Positions 1 through 12,984 are shown, counted from the stretch's first letter. The stretch is DNA of 64,000 nucleotides from Begonia masoniana (GCA_022432975.1 CM039508.1:18141330-18205329), one strand, 5' to 3'. The notes: generated by a model from the letters alone, not told the origin. A program made the numbers and translations.

Positions 1-2008
1 TTCTAAGGAGTCCATAGCAACTTGAATCACTCGATTTCGTTAAAAATTGGTTTAGTTATGAATTTTCAAAGTTTAAGTAAAATAAGCGAAATTTCGGCCG
101 GTCACTGTTCTGATGCATTTTGACCATCCTTCTGATTTTATTTCGCAAAACTGTTTTTTGTGGGTTAAATTAGATACTTTAAGAAAGCCGTGGCTTTTGG
201 ATACAAGCCGTTTCGACATTTGTAGATGAAGTTATAATTTTTCGAAATTGGTTCATGTTTCGAGCTAGAATCTTAGTCTTTGTGATTTAAGTCAACTGAT
301 TTAATTGTGCTGGTTTGAAATGCTTCATTTAAAGTGCCACACATGTTGATGTTCTTGTTGGATTAGATGGCTTGGAATTGTCGATGTTTGGTTTTAAAAC
401 TAATTGCATTGAGATGATTCAATTGGAGATATTGATTTTGAAGTTGATGTGTTTTAGGTTTCAAGTTACAAAAAGAGATTCGTCAAGTTAAATTCATTTG
501 CTAAGGACGCGAGGTAAGTCTCTGTGACTTGTTTGGCCGTCTTGGCCTACACCATAAGAATTGTGTCGATTGAGGAATTGGAGATGAATTGTGTTCGGGT
601 AGACAACTTGGGTAGTTAGGTTACTTTAAGTTATAGAATGTTTAGTGTTTGTTGATTGTTAATGCTTTATTTTCATTGTTTTGTTATTGTTATTGTATCG
701 AGCATGTCCATGCATTGTTTTCTAAGCACGCATGCAAAATGAATTTCAAAGCACTTTTACATGGAAAAAGGTAAACAAAGAAAGTAAATGAATGCAAAGA
801 TAGTCACGCCGGGTGCGGTGGTTCAGGCATGGCTGTCGGAGGAAGCATGCTTTCCCCCCGGTTAGATCCGAAGGGCTATCCAATCGCAGGATGTGCCGCT
901 CCTATTTAACGAGAGTGAAGCCCCGGGTGACCCATAGAAACCCAAAGAATGAAATGAAAAAGAAATGAAAAGAAAGCATGGTTTGAAAGAGCATAGCATA
1001 GCATACATTTGCATTCACTTAGACTTACTGAGCCTCTAGCTCACGTGTTAAATTCTATGGTGTAGGTGATATTGAGACAGGTAAGGAAGACGTCCATCCT
1101 CCTGAAATATGAGCATGTTGAAGGAGGAGGCCCGTGGGAGTGCGCTGGCAGTCGGGGCGTGATTTTGACCCGTGGGGACATAGGTAAATGTTTTAGGAAT
1201 CGATGGATAGAATATGGGAAATATGTATAGTTATATTTTAGGATGTTTTGGGTTTGGATGGATTATATATCGTGTTTTGGAAATTAAAAGGATTTTTGTA
1301 ATGCTTTAACTATTTTCAAACAGGAGGATATTTTAAACTTTTAAACGGAACCACTCGGTTCGTTTTTACGAAATGGGTTATGTTTATTTGTGTTTTGAGT
1401 CGATGGACGAGTGATCGGTAGCGTGAGTAATGTATGTGAGAGATAGGGTTATTGTGTAGAAATGTGTTTGTGGAATGTGAGTTGTGAAGTGTAGGGCGTG
1501 AGGAAATGAAGGAAGAAGGAAAAGAAAAGGTGAGAGGCGACTGTTCGCAGAGGGAAAGGAGTTGGAACGCAGAACTCTCTGGTTTTCCAGAGAGTTTGGC
1601 GACCGTACGCGGGTAGAGTGGCATACGGTCGGCTTGAAGGTTAGATTTCACGTTCTGGAAATAGAACGTGAACCGACCGAACGCTCGAAGATGAGCGGTC
1701 GGGCGGCTGTGCGTGGGGCGCTCGAACGCCTATCGTCAGGCGTTCGGTCGCCTATGGTTTTATGGGCCGAATTGACTCTTCAGCCCCTCCCTTGCTTCGG
1801 TGCTCTTTTGTCTCAAATGGCCGAAGTTTAATTGTTATTTAATTGTTTATTTTAAATTGATTTGAGAATTTAAAATGAGTCTTCCAATTATTTTCCAAAC
1901 GATTTCAATAATTTTTAATTCCGCTTAACGTTATGAGATCTACTTAGGTATAAAAAGAAAATTTTAAATTTATCAGGAATTTCGAGGAATAGTTTAAGGG
2001 TCGTTACA
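1..2008 (+). mobile_element. Truncated long LTR (Ty3/gypsy-like family), 3' part
   Basis: The window opens inside an LTR that ends at GGGTCGTTACA (2008). It shares landmarks, in the same order, with the LTRs at 22575, 28115 and 54131: a splice-donor-like GACGCGAGGTAAG near 507, a GGTGTAGGTGA block near 1062, a GACCCGTGGGGA block near 1168, an ACTCTCTGG/CCAGAGAGT hairpin near 1573, and an AT-rich 3' tail. The start lies outside the window. No primer-binding site follows position 2008, so this is either a solo LTR or the 3' LTR of an element to the left. It is non-coding; short ORFs inside it are not genes. Confidence 0.75.
1565..1765. repeat. Hairpin cluster in the LTR
   Basis: Several inverted repeats follow one another: CTCTCTGG/CCAGAGAG, GACCGTA/TACGGTC, CACGTTCT/AGAACGTG, GACCGAACGC/GCGGTCGG and GAACGCC/GGCGTTC. 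It occupies the same place (about 250-440 bp before the LTR end) as hairpin arrays in related LTRs at 24.6, 30.2 and 56.2 kb. Confidence 0.7.
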
Positions 2009-2179
2009 CCGGTACTCACGATATGTTCGTTCTACTCCTGAACAAGGCTAGACAATCTAATCTCAGTTAACTAACTAAAGGTAAAGAAATACTTACAGTC
2101 GGTGAAGCACGTTGCACGGCGGCCGGCATTGTCGGGTAATCATTTGAACGACACGACCATTTATGCTCTGATACCATCT
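2009..2179 (-). mobile_element. Internal 5' fragment of a minus-strand gypsy-type element, with PBS
   Basis: Read on the minus strand, the adjacent LTR end is followed by TGGTATCAGAGCA (2164-2176), the usual primer-binding site complementary to initiator tRNA-Met. A short leader with GTAAGTATT-like intron signals follows. Only about 170 bp of internal sequence survives before the plus-strand LTR at 2008 interrupts it. Confidence 0.7.
2164..2176 (-). promoter_or_regulatory. Retrotransposon primer-binding site (tRNA-iMet)
   Basis: Minus-strand TGGTATCAGAGCA lies three bases from the LTR edge at 2180. It is the standard reverse-transcription priming site of plant LTR elements. Confidence 0.8.
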
Positions 2180-4587
2180 TGTAACGCCCCCGAACCCACC
2201 CTGGCTCGGTGCGCCACTTTACTAACCAATCCCACGTTAAAAACCTCATTTAAAATAAAATTGACACCGTAGAATCTAAAACTAAATCTCCTGAAACTCT
2301 TTTAGGTCATACCTAGCTGCCTAGACTCACAAATTTTCCTTAATCCTAACCTTTAAGCACCACGACATCATTCCCGAAAATTTTGGCAAAGTAACGCCTA
2401 AAAATGGCGCCTCCAAAATGCTAGGTACCTGCAATAAATCAATTCCCAAATAGATCCAGAATACTCCTAACGCATATGGCATGAGAAATCTCTAAATAGC
2501 AGTAAAGAGAGAAACTAAAATACAAATATTCCTAAGTGAAGAAAGTCCACAATATAGGGCGACATATTACCCTTAACTATGACTACATACAACAAATCCA
2601 AATAGCTATCCCGTAACTATCAAAAACATCAACCAAAAAGAGATTGCGCATTCCCATCATTTCTACAAACAGACATCTACAATAAACTACTAAAATGTAA
2701 AGTCCCACATTCTCCCGAAGACCATGGTCGTGACGCCCCGACAACTGCTTGCACCGGCATGCCCCAAACTCCTCCGACTGCGACCTAGTCCTCGGCTGTC
2801 CCCTCTACCTTACCTGGATCATACTCGCCACCTACACCATAGAACACAAAACGTAAGCCTAATGCTTAGCAAGTAGGGAAATAATGCACATAATACACTA
2901 AATGCTCGACTCAACCCTAACATGCAGTTTCTACACCCTCCGTTGTTTTCTTTTCGTTCTGGTTACATTTATCTTCCACTTTCATGTGAATCAAGTAGGC
3001 ACATGCCCCAACACAATCCTGGACGGCCACGCCTTGACCCACGGAGCTAGACCGGAGGCACATGACCTAACACAATCCTGGACGGCCAACCAAATCTTCC
3101 CCAATCGATCGTAGAATCCTCATTGTGCTTTCAAGCACGAGCATATCGAGACATTCATACTCACGACACATTACGTAATTTTTGCATAGCATCTCTAATC
3201 AAATACCTCACGGGGTGCTCAGCGGGCCACGAGCCCGACAAGGCTATTCAACTAGAGACCAAGTTGCATATCAATTTTCTTATCTTTCAATTCATTCTCA
3301 CCACTCAAGCATGCAAAACACGTGGTTTCGTAGTTAGAAATCAATGATGCATGACACACGATGCATGACACAAATTAAAACATAGCAAACAACAAACATA
3401 GCAAACAAACAATCATTCCCTACCGTTCTATGGTGTAGGCTCGAAGGCAACAAACAAGCACCACTACTTACCTGGCGTCCTAGCTTGCTGAGGATACTCA
3501 GTTACCTGTCCACCTACAACTCGACCTACGACAAATATTCAAACTTCATTAAACTCAAGCCTACATCCACCAATTACTCTCAAACTACTATTTCTAGCAT
3601 AATCCAACTAAAACCTAACTAAACAGGCCACTAATTTGGGTTCGGTAAAAACTGACCCGAAACTTTAAACGCACGTAACTTTTGCGTCGGTTATCAGAAT
3701 CGAACGATTCTAGCGGCCACGTACTCCTCTAATAACCTATTGTAACCTGCCAAAAGGAATTTTAAAACAAACGACCCTAGCTAGGTCAAAACTGGCAAAA
3801 CCCAAACTGCCCCTAAACTGGGAATTTCACCATTCTCGGTTTTTCATCAATTCTCATCAATTCCTTCACCAAACGATCACCCTAACCTTCAACTAGCATA
3901 AACTAACAAAAATCCCGAGCTACACACACCAAAACCCGAAATGCCCAAATCGGGCTCCCTGATTTTTTGCCCAAACAAACCCATCACGGCCAGACGATGA
4001 AAGCTGGTCCAAGGGTCGGCGAACCCACGCCGGAAACGACCAAAATCGGCCGGTGATCGGAGCCAAATCGGGCTCGTCACCCTCGGCCACAAACAGAGCC
4101 GAAAACAGGGCAAAAATCGACCCTTACCTGTCGGGTCGTGCACGGAGACAACCAACTCTGCTTGTCGCCGTCGTCTGGCCGGGCCAGAGAACGCCAGAAA
4201 TCACGGCGGTAAACGGCCGTCGCTCGTCGCCCGTTCGCGTCTCCCTTGTCTCTCCCTTGTTCTCGTTCTCGGGTGCTCGAACACAACAGAATGGCTTCAG
4301 CCATTCTGTTGTTTTATTATTATATATATTTTTTAATAATAATAATGATAATAATAATCATAATAATAACATTAATAAATCATTATTTACCGTTTTGCCC
4401 TCCCGAGTTTTCGACCATTTCGAATTTCGTTAAATCTCGTTCTTAATTTATAACTCACGGCTTAAATTCACTAGAAATACCCGAACCTAAAACCATTCAC
4501 TTTTCTTTTAAATTAATTAAAACAACCTATTTTATTATTATTTTATTTTCTCTCTAATTTTCCCTTAAAAAAATCCCGGGTGTTACA
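2180..4587 (-). mobile_element. Long LTR of a Ty3/gypsy-like element (5' LTR in minus orientation)
   Basis: On the plus strand the repeat starts TGTAACGCCCC and ends GGGTGTTACA, giving TG...CA ends. On the minus strand it begins TGTAACACCCGG, as does the LTR at 54131, and carries the family's GCTTAGCAAG and CTATGGTGTAGGTG landmarks near 2860-2825. The PBS abuts the 2180 end, so this is the 5' LTR of a minus-strand element of about 2.4 kb LTR length. A perfect 12-bp hairpin (CAACAGAATGGC/GCCATTCTGTTG) lies near 4283-4310. ORFs within it, such as 4053-4433, look fortuitous. Confidence 0.8.
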
Positions 4588-5809
4588 ACTACTACTATAA
4601 TGAAAACTAGCGCTACGTAGAAAAATATTGTTAGAATATTTGCAATTATAAAAAAATATAAAATAATGATTCTTTCTGTTATTTTATCACTAGTAATTAA
4701 AGTAGTATTAAAAATTATATTTACTTAAAAATATACTCTTTTTAATTTTAAATTTGGATTTATAATACCTGCATAAAAAATAAAAAGGAATATCATACCT
4801 ATATTTTTCAAATTTTGTTTTTATTTTATAAAGAATATTATTAAAATCATCTATATGTCAATCTTGTGCCAAATTTAAAAAAATATCAAGATGAGGTGTT
4901 GAATATTAAATTTCAGAATAGTTATTTGTAATCATTAAAATATTCTAAGAATTCAAAATTTGTACTAATAATATCATAACTATCGAGATTAATACTGTGT
5001 TTTTTATTAAGAAAATAACAAATGACTTATCAATATAACTTAACATTTTCTACCATTTAAATAAGTTGATTTCCAACTATTTTTTATGTCAGTCTTTAAT
5101 TTTTGTGGTTTAATTTGAATAGATTTACAAAATTTTATATATTGTTGTTGTCTAATATAGGAAATTGTAGATTTTGTTACTTCTTAATAACGCAAAATAC
5201 AACTCACACCAACTTTAACAACAAAATTTTAAAATTTGGCACATAGATCTCACATGAAAAAAAAAAGTTGAGTAATAAATGCAATAGTATCATTATCAAT
5301 ATTAACATTATTAAGCGTTATACTAAATATTTTACTAATAATACAATATTCACTTAAAATTGTCATAATATAATTAAATATAGGATTATAATGTGAGAAT
5401 ATTTATAGTTATAAATTTTAATCTTCTTTTATTTAATTGTCGATATTCACTACTAAAATATGAAGCCTATGAATTAGGTTCATTCCATAAAAAGACTTGA
5501 TGCAAATAGATATTGATGAAGCATTTTTTCACATCATTAAAAGTTTAGCATAGTTATCAAATAAAACAATGATACATGAGGTAAACTTTAACTAATATCT
5601 TGTACTATAAAATTGTTATCGATTTTAAATCTTTAGCTAATTTTTTTACACAAACAAGTTAGTTTTTTATCCAATTGCACCTCCCGACCTCCTCTCTCTC
5701 ACCACCGTATCCTCGTTGCCAGAGAAGACCATGTATTGTTTAGATTGGAAGCAGAGATTGAACGGATATTTTGTCACATTGCAGACTGTTTTGATAAATC
5801 CAGCTAAAG
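4588..5809. other. AT-rich spacer without recognisable gene
   Basis: This is very AT-rich sequence with many stops in all frames. I see no LTR ends, no coding motif and no strong repeat. The last 170 bases are less AT-rich but are not recognisable. It is the target flank of element A. Confidence 0.5.
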
Positions 5810-6964
5810 TGACGTGCCTACGATCCCCAACCATCACACAAACACATGTATGTATTTTAATTGTTAATATTTTATCTACTAATTAGTTTGTGTTTTATTT
5901 TTAGGTAAAGTCATTTTGAACGTTTCAAAGAATTTATCTTCCCTTAGTCAAATATTGTAGCCAAGCTCTAATTTCATATTTTTAGGAAAACTTTAATTTT
6001 ATTTAAACCTTGTTTGTTGCCTTGTTTTCTTTAATTCGGATGTTTGTAATAGTCTTTCGGAAGGCTAGGATTGATCAGAGCAAGGAGCAAGGAGCAAGGA
6101 GCAAGGAGCAGTCACTCTTTGAGGCATTTCATCGAACAGTTGTCGTGCGCGAGAAAAAGAAGACACTCAAGTGAAGGCAATGCGCGCAACATCGCACAGC
6201 AGCGCATGGCGCGTAGCAGAGGAGACTAGCAGCAAGGGGCGCGCGCACGGCAGTGCCCAGTAGTGCGCAGCAGCCAGGGGCGCGCGCACGGCAGTGCCCA
6301 GTAGTGCGCAGCAGCCAGGGGCGCGCGCACAAGAGAACCGGGTAGCACTGAACGCACGCACAAGATTAATCGGGCAGCAGCTACGGACCAAACCGATTCA
6401 CTCCAACGGCTACATTCTGAAGGAGCATCTTTCTCCAACGGCTTTTTCCCTTTCTTCTGCATTTTCCATTTTCGTTTTCCCGAAGCCTCTCACGGCTATA
6501 TTTTTGTATTTCTGAACACTTTTTAGGCATCTTTGGATCAATAGAAATTTCGTTGAACTTTTATCTTCAGTTTTACAGAGAGGTTCGTCGAACCTACTCC
6601 CCGTCGGTGCATAGTACCAGAATCACCGGAGGTTGTCGAGTTCAGTACGTAATATCTGAACTGGATCTTTCGGTCCATAACACTCGAAGGTGTATCATTT
6701 TCGTCCATCGGTGCGTAATATCCGATGGGCTAGTTCGTGGTTCATTCTTCATCCATTCACTCCATCGTCATTTTCTGAGTAATTTACACCAGATTACACT
6801 CATACCCATTTCCATTTCATCATTCATTCATTTTTCGTTCTCTGTTCTCTGGTTTTGAGGTGTTTTCGGTTGAACCTGAGAACACCATGTTTGTCTGATC
6901 GTTTTAATCGCTCCCGCATGTACCTTGTCCTATTGAGCGAGAGATCACACGGGTCCAAGGCACA
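5810..6964 (+). repeat. Element A 5' LTR
   Basis: It matches 16158-17322 along its whole length with scattered substitutions and small indels. It contains an intron-like GTATGTATTT...TTTTTAGGTAAAG segment near its start and a GC-rich segment at 6230-6350 with 41-bp tandem units. It ends just before the PBS. Ala/Cys-rich ORFs here come from the tandem units. Confidence 0.85.
6232..6331. repeat. 41-bp tandem repeat, about 2.5 copies
   Basis: GGGGCGCGCGCAC recurs at 6236, 6277 and 6318, a 41-bp period. The matching part of the 3' LTR (about 16590-16650) has fewer units, so the expansion arose after insertion or was lost on the other side. Confidence 0.75.
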
Positions 6965-6969
6965 TCATT

Positions 6970-6982
6970 TGGTATCAGAGCC
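6970..6982 (+). promoter_or_regulatory. Element A primer-binding site (tRNA-iMet)
   Basis: TGGTATCAGAGCC begins five bases after the LTR end. It sets the element's orientation as plus. Confidence 0.85.
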
Positions 6983-8832
6983 GGAGTTGCTCTCTGGTTT
7001 GTGTTTCTCTTCGTTGTTTTGTGTTTTTTGTTGTTTTTTTTTTTTTTCTGTTCGTTGTCTCTATTTTCATTTTGTTTCTGTCTAGTAATTTGAGTCGTTT
7101 GTTTTTGTTTAATAACCAGAATGACCAACAAAGCATGCATCATTAATCTGCTTAGTTAAACGGCACGTTTCGTTGCTATCGTTGTTTGTAATTCTCTATT
7201 TTTATTCATGAGTGTGTCTTGTTTTTGGGTCATTTGTGATCTGTTTTGCTAACAAAAATAAACCATATTGCTTGAGCTATCTTTCTACCTATTAAACTAG
7301 CATGTATGAAAGTTTTTGTTAACAAATACTGATTTGTTCTTTTGTGTTTTTCTTTGTTGTTCTCTGTTTTTCTCGTTTCTCATCTTGAGTTGTTGAGTCT
7401 GTTTTTTTATTACGTTAACCAAGATAAACTCGTTGCATGAAAATCATTTCATTCAAGTTATCTAGCTTGCACCAAAATGTTTCCTGTCAGTTTCTGTTAA
7501 GTAGCAGGTCTACATTTGCATAAGAGCTTCATCCTCGATCCTTTTGTCTCACGCTGGTTAACTAGGTTGATTTGCTGATTGTCTGCTCAATTCTCTGGTG
7601 ATTATTGTTTCTATCATATTTGTTTTGTTTAATTTTACATAGTGATTGTTGTGTCTTAAAGCATGAAAGTCTATCATTAAAATCTATCACGTGCTGTTTT
7701 AGTTTGTCAAAACTGTTTTTCGTCATTTTCTGTGTTTTGTTTGCTAAAACAAAGTATCTCAAGCTTGCATAAATTGTTATTCTGATTTCTTCACGTAACA
7801 GAAGATAATAATCATGCATACTCGTCAAAAAAAAATGTTTAGTTTACAGGTTGTCTTTTATTTGTCTTCAATAATTTGCTAATCTGTTTTGCTAAACTAA
7901 ACTATTCCACGTTGCATGAGTTTATATTTTGTTCAGTATGCTTTGCTTATTTCTGTTGCTATCAATGATTTCTGATTTAATTGTTATTACTCTCTGCTAA
8001 ACTGAATAAACCACGTAGCATTAACTTTTTATCTGTATCATTTGAATCATCGCGTTTTTTTTACTGTTTAGTAACCAATATAAAGAATATTTCTGTGATC
8101 TGTTTGATTGTTAATAACTTGATATTGTGGTAATTCTCTTGTTGGAGTAATACCCAGAAACGAAAGATCATTTTAAACTTTCATAAGTTTTTGTTTAAGT
8201 TAACTCATAGTAGCCCACTTTGCATAACTATTGTTTTGGGTTTTTACTGATCCAATATCCATCAACTGCATGCAGGTAAGCATTGTTTAGTGTTCTTCTG
8301 GATTGTTGTTGTAATCTTCATGAACTTTTCTTTTTTTGAAATGTTGGTACATCAAAAGATAAAATTTGCATGAATATTATTGTTGTTTAAAAAAAAAAAC
8401 TTTCTAGTAAAGTTCCGTATTTCATGCTTTTATTTTGCTAAACTGAAAACCCATGAACCATTACCTGTTTTAGTCAACAGTTTGTTCCATTTGTGATGTT
8501 ATGTTTGCTTGAAATTATTGATTCTGTTTCTATACGTAGTTGAAGTAATTCCCATGCATAATCTACACATATTCTGCTGTGGACTGTTGGCTTGTTACTT
8601 TGAATCTGTGATTTTTAACTTGCTGAATTGTTGGCTATTTTGATTTGATTTCTGATACTTCCTTGTTGTGTTTTAACAAGAATTAGCAAACTGTTATGTG
8701 CTGTCTAATTACTTTGCTTTGCAGTGATTAATCATTGAATCTGTTTTTATTTGTCGTTATCTTGTGTCTTTCTTTGTTTAGTTAGTTGCTGTGTTTTTCT
8801 TTTAACACTTTGATTTAGGAAAGTTCCTTTAG
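6983..8832 (+). other. T-rich untranslated leader of element A
   Basis: About 1.85 kb of T-rich sequence with no long open frame separates the PBS from the first gag ATG. The pyrimidine-rich character and TTTAG just before 8833 are compatible with a spliced leader, but no transcript evidence is available. Confidence 0.45.
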
Positions 8833-11330
8833 ATGGCCACTAGAAATAGAGTCACCTATGGACAAAGTAGGTTCCCAAAAATCCAACACAACGAAACTTA
8901 CAAACCTCAACCTAGCTATGAATACACCTCCACTTATGAAGGACATGTAAGAGATAAAATGACATACCTCGCATTGCATGCAAAAAGAAATTTAGTAAAA
9001 TCTCTTGCATTATCTAATCTCTCTCTACTTATTACGTATTCTCTTTTGTAGGTGTAATATTGTGGAAGGATTGTACTTGGAGCACAAGGAAGGAATCACC
9101 AAATGGCCTATGGGAATTTGTCTTCCCGGCCCTCAAATTGTGTAATTTTATTTTCAAATTTATTTGGCATACATTAGCCTTTTTGTATGGATTATATATA
9201 TATATTGTATCATGCATTAGATTGTATGGTTAGGGTTAGATGTATGTGGTGGATGATGGGTTGAAGAATTATTCAACAAATTGTTCAACAAAGGAAAGCA
9301 CTTCATCAAAGGGAGCCCGCCCAAAGAAAATTTTAGTCCAAAGAAGAGCCCACACTTAAAGGTAAGAAATTGCAGGTACAAATGTAGGTGGCAAAGTGGA
9401 TCAAGGACATAGCAACTATCAACCTTTGATCAAGTTGGCGCGCGGGCAGCAAGAAGATCGGGCAGGCGCGCAGGGGCAGCAACCAGCCAATGGATGAGGG
9501 GCGCGCTGGAGCTACGGATCGCGCGCGGGAGCTGCTCCTGACCGTTGATCGTAGGCGTGCTCGGATCGCTGATCTAGACCGCTGGATGGCGCCTACCGTG
9601 GCTGCACCTGATTGGCTCGAAGGCGCGCACTCGGATGGTCATCAGCACCGTTGAAGGCGCGCGTTGGCAGTACTTGCTCCCTCCGATTGGCGCGCGCAGA
9701 TCTGCATTGTGGGCCGCCGATTGCACCTTCATCTAAGGGTTCAAATCCTCTCTTCAATCCATGCCAAACCCTAATTCACCTTAGATTGCCTATAAATGCA
9801 TAGCATTGGTGCATGTATTACAACTTTTGCTCATTTATGAAATTCTATTTCCCTAACTCCGTGTTAGAAGAACCTTCGGGTGTTTCCTCGATTTCTATCG
9901 AGTAGAGTGGTCCTCCATTGCTATCCTAGCTCAAGGGTTGCTAGGCTAGCTCTTATTTTTCCTCATCTTGCTCTCTTGAGAGTAAGGGCTTCGAGGAAGA
10001 AAACCTAGGCCTACGGTGGTCGTTTTCCTTCGGGAAAACGTGCACCCGAGAGCTCAAATGTAAGATAGCTCCTCGGGTCTGCCAAAGGTATTTCCATCTT
10101 CTCCTCACCCATTTTATTTTCTTGCATTTTAGTTATCATCACTTCGGCCATAACACTTCCACTCACTACACTTCATTTTCTTTCCATTTTACTCCATCTT
10201 CCTCTCTTTCTATGTTCCACGGTTTTTCTTCTATTCTCTTCATCCTTTCTTTTATTTTTCTTACACATTTCACACCTTCACCTTGCACACACCATTCGGC
10301 CACATAGCACACACCTTGCACCATTTCATTTAGTTGTGATTATTTGCCATTTCCTTCACCTAATCTTCGGTTTTTGAGCTAATCACCACCCGAGCACTTG
10401 CCTTCTTTGTGGGTTTAACACGGTCCCTTTTCTAAGGGCCACCGTGCCATAAAATGAGGAGAAGAAATGAGGATAGATACTCCACCCAAGCCAAATTTGA
10501 GGATGAACCATACATTCCTTATTTTAGTGGCCTCAATGATAAGAGAAAATATTTGACTTGGATTCAAATGGTGGAAGAATATTTCTTAGGTGAGGATTAC
10601 TTGGAAAAGGAAAAGATTAGAGTAGCCTCTAAGAAATTAATCGATGATGCTAAGGATTGGTGGATAATCTTTTAGCCTATAGGAGAAGGATTGGGGATGA
10701 CTAAGTGAATACTTGGAGAGTAATGAAAAAAACGATGGAGAAAAAGTTTGCCCCAATACCATTAGAACGTGATCATAACCATTTGGATTATCCTAAACCA
10801 AGCCATAGAAATTTCTGTAACCATCGTTTTAGTGGATCCTCAAAGAATTTTGATGATTGGCTTGATGAAGTTGATGAGGTATTTGAATTTCATGAAATAT
10901 CATAAAGGGGAAGATTTAAAATGGTCTCCCAAGTTCTCACCGGATATGCTAATACATGGTGGGAAAAAAACTTAAGAGGAAAAGGAGATTATATGGCAAA
11001 GATGAAGTTTATACTTAGAAGCTAATGAGGTATCTAATGGAAGAGGAGTTTGCTCCAACAAGAAGTTTAGAAGAAGAGCCTCATTTTAGAAAACCTTCTA
11101 AGTTACCCAACATTATAAGCCACCAACTTCCCTAGCACCAACCAAAACCGAACTTATTGAGGAAACCTTAAGTAAGAACGAGAATGAATCTAAAGAAGAA
11201 GAAATAATCTACCACGAGGAAGATCCACTAATTGAGTTTGGTGATCGATTGGACCGAAAAGATGATAATGGGCCAAAAGGAGGAAAAAAACAAGAAAAAA
11301 AACAAAAAGTTTTTTCTTCATTTTTATTTG
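8833..11330 (+). pseudogene. Broken gag N-terminal half of element A (interrupted by a solo LTR)
   Basis: ATG at 8833 opens MATRNRVTYGQSRFPKIQHN and runs to VRDK, where the solo LTR 8960-10449 cuts it. Deleting that LTR plus one TAAAA duplication rejoins the frame as VRDK|MRRRNEDRYS at 10455. The following part (PYFSGLNDKRKYLTWIQMVE, then DDAKDWW) resembles the retrotransposon gag capsid fold. Further pieces at 10705-10905 (KKTMEKKFAPIPLE) and 10915-11020 (TGYANTWWEKNL) continue it in other frames, with several stops. A glutamate-rich linker follows to about 11290. The protein would package element RNA, but in this copy it is clearly inactivated. Confidence 0.65.
8960..10449 (+). mobile_element. 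Solo LTR with TAAAA target duplication
   Basis: It starts TGACATACC, ends CACCGTGCCA, and is flanked by TAAAA at 8955-8959 and 10450-10454. It is related over most of its length to the solo LTR at 43919-45181. A CTATAAATGC TATA-like box near 9790 on the plus strand suggests plus orientation. No PBS, PPT or internal sequence is attached, so it is a recombination relic. It interrupts the gag of element A. Confidence 0.85.
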
Positions 11331-12984
11331 ATTATATATTTTATTCTATAAATATAAATATAGAAAATCTAGTAATAAATTCTTTATTCAAAATGAATAA
11401 GTTATTAAAATTATTAAATTAGTTGATAAAATTGGCCGAGAGCGATATTGTTGAATTGTTTCCATTGTTGTCGCATCTTTCTGTATGTGTGTTGCATGTC
11501 CAGCATCTTCATAACATTCCCACGATCATTGCTTGCATGTCCCCTATTTTCATACCTCTGTTGTGCCATTTCACGTTCATCTTTATAGCTTCCTCCTGCA
11601 TTTTGTTTAGGTCACATTTTCACGCGTTTAATTCCCCATCAAACCCTAAAATTTTTACCAAAATTGATTTAAAATCAAGCATAAAATATCATAATTTTAG
11701 AATATTAAAAATCTTTTTAAATAATAACTGAAATCTTAAATGCGTAGAAGCTTTATAAAATGTTCAACATTAATAACTTTGTCAGAAATTAAATAAATGC
11801 TAAATTAAAAAGTTTCATAAATCTTCATAAAATTCGACATTATTTATCCAAAGTTTTCAACTTAAATAAAAACCTAAAATACTTTCGAAAGACTGAAACA
11901 TATTAATTCAATTCCCTTCCAAAAATATTTTCTTCCTCTACTATATGCTCATTTGCCTCTAGAAGATTCTCGAGAAACGTCAGTTCTTCCTCAGACAAAA
12001 ATTCACCTACATCACAAAATTATACAAACTATGAGATTTAACTCAGCAAGCACAAATACGTGCAAGTGTCAAAATAAACATTTACTTTTACCGAATCCTG
12101 ATTACAGACTGGTTGGTACTCATTTCCTAACCTTAGACTTAGTCATTTCATTGTCGTTCAGGTTTTTGTCAACTTACTTTCGATCAAGTTCACCATCTCA
12201 TTGTCGTTCAAGCTTTTGCTATAACGTCAGTACTATTAAATGTTCAAGCTCACCATCTCATTGTCGTTCAGGCTTTTGTTATTACATATTTTCTGTCAAT
12301 TCTATCATTTTCATATGCATACAATATGTCCTACCAATTTTATCTTTATACTATTCGAAGTCAATGTCTAAACATGCGTGCTCAAATATCAGTAACGTAT
12401 AAGAAATCAGTTATAAGAAAATAATATAAATTTTTGTGATATAGGGCCATAGCCAAATCATTGAAAATGGTATTTTTACTTACTTGGATACCGAGCGGTA
12501 TTGTTATTGAGATTCGTTTACTATTCCAAATAATATCCTGCTCAAATAAAATCTTTTGTATTAAATTTCTACTTAATAAATCCAATTTCAAAAAAATTTG
12601 AGCGAAAATTTCTTACGTTGTACTCTTAAGTTGGATCAAGTCGATTGGATCGATTTGAATAGTTTTTGGGATTTTTTCTACCTAAATCGAAAGTTGATAT
12701 TAAAATCTCACTTAAATACTTCCAACTCCAGAAGAATTTGGACAGAAATTCCTTACCAATTTAACCTCAGATTGGTTCGATAAAATTCAGAACAGAATTC
12801 GGGTCCGGTTCTGGTTTACTAGACTGGTTCAGGTTTTAAAAAAAAACCATATTCCTTCTTCTTCTTCTTTGTGATTTCTGCCGAGAGAGAGAGAGAGAGT
12901 TTCAGAGAGAGAGAGAGAGAGATCAAGCGAGTGAGATAGAAACAAAAAGAGAGAGATATCCAGAGAGGAGAAAACAACTCAGGA
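11331..12984. other. Poorly resolved segment interrupting element A (possible old solo LTR, minus)
   Basis: AT-rich non-coding sequence separates the gag linker from the zinc knuckles. On the minus strand, 12050-11990 reads CTTGCTGAGTTAAATCTCAT followed by GTGATGTAGGTGAA, which resembles landmarks of the gypsy LTR family. CATCTCATTGTCGTTCA-type units repeat near 12145, 12195 and 12257. A (GA)n tract with TTC-rich sequence lies at 12858-12960. I could not place LTR ends or a target duplication, so the identity is tentative. Confidence 0.3.
12884..12960. repeat. GA-rich simple repeat
   Basis: Two runs of (GA)8-like sequence separated by TTTC and followed by purine-rich sequence. It resembles the CT-rich 5'-UTR of the gypsy LTRs read on the other strand. 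Confidence 0.7.

Noticed and set aside
4053..4446. Plus-strand ORFs of 126 and 66 aa and minus-strand ORFs nearby
   Set aside because: They lie in the LTR, include simple-sequence AAT repeats (poly-Asn), and have no domain.
6129..6515. Ala/Cys-rich ORFs in several frames
   Set aside because: They come from GC-rich 41-bp tandem units inside the element A LTR.
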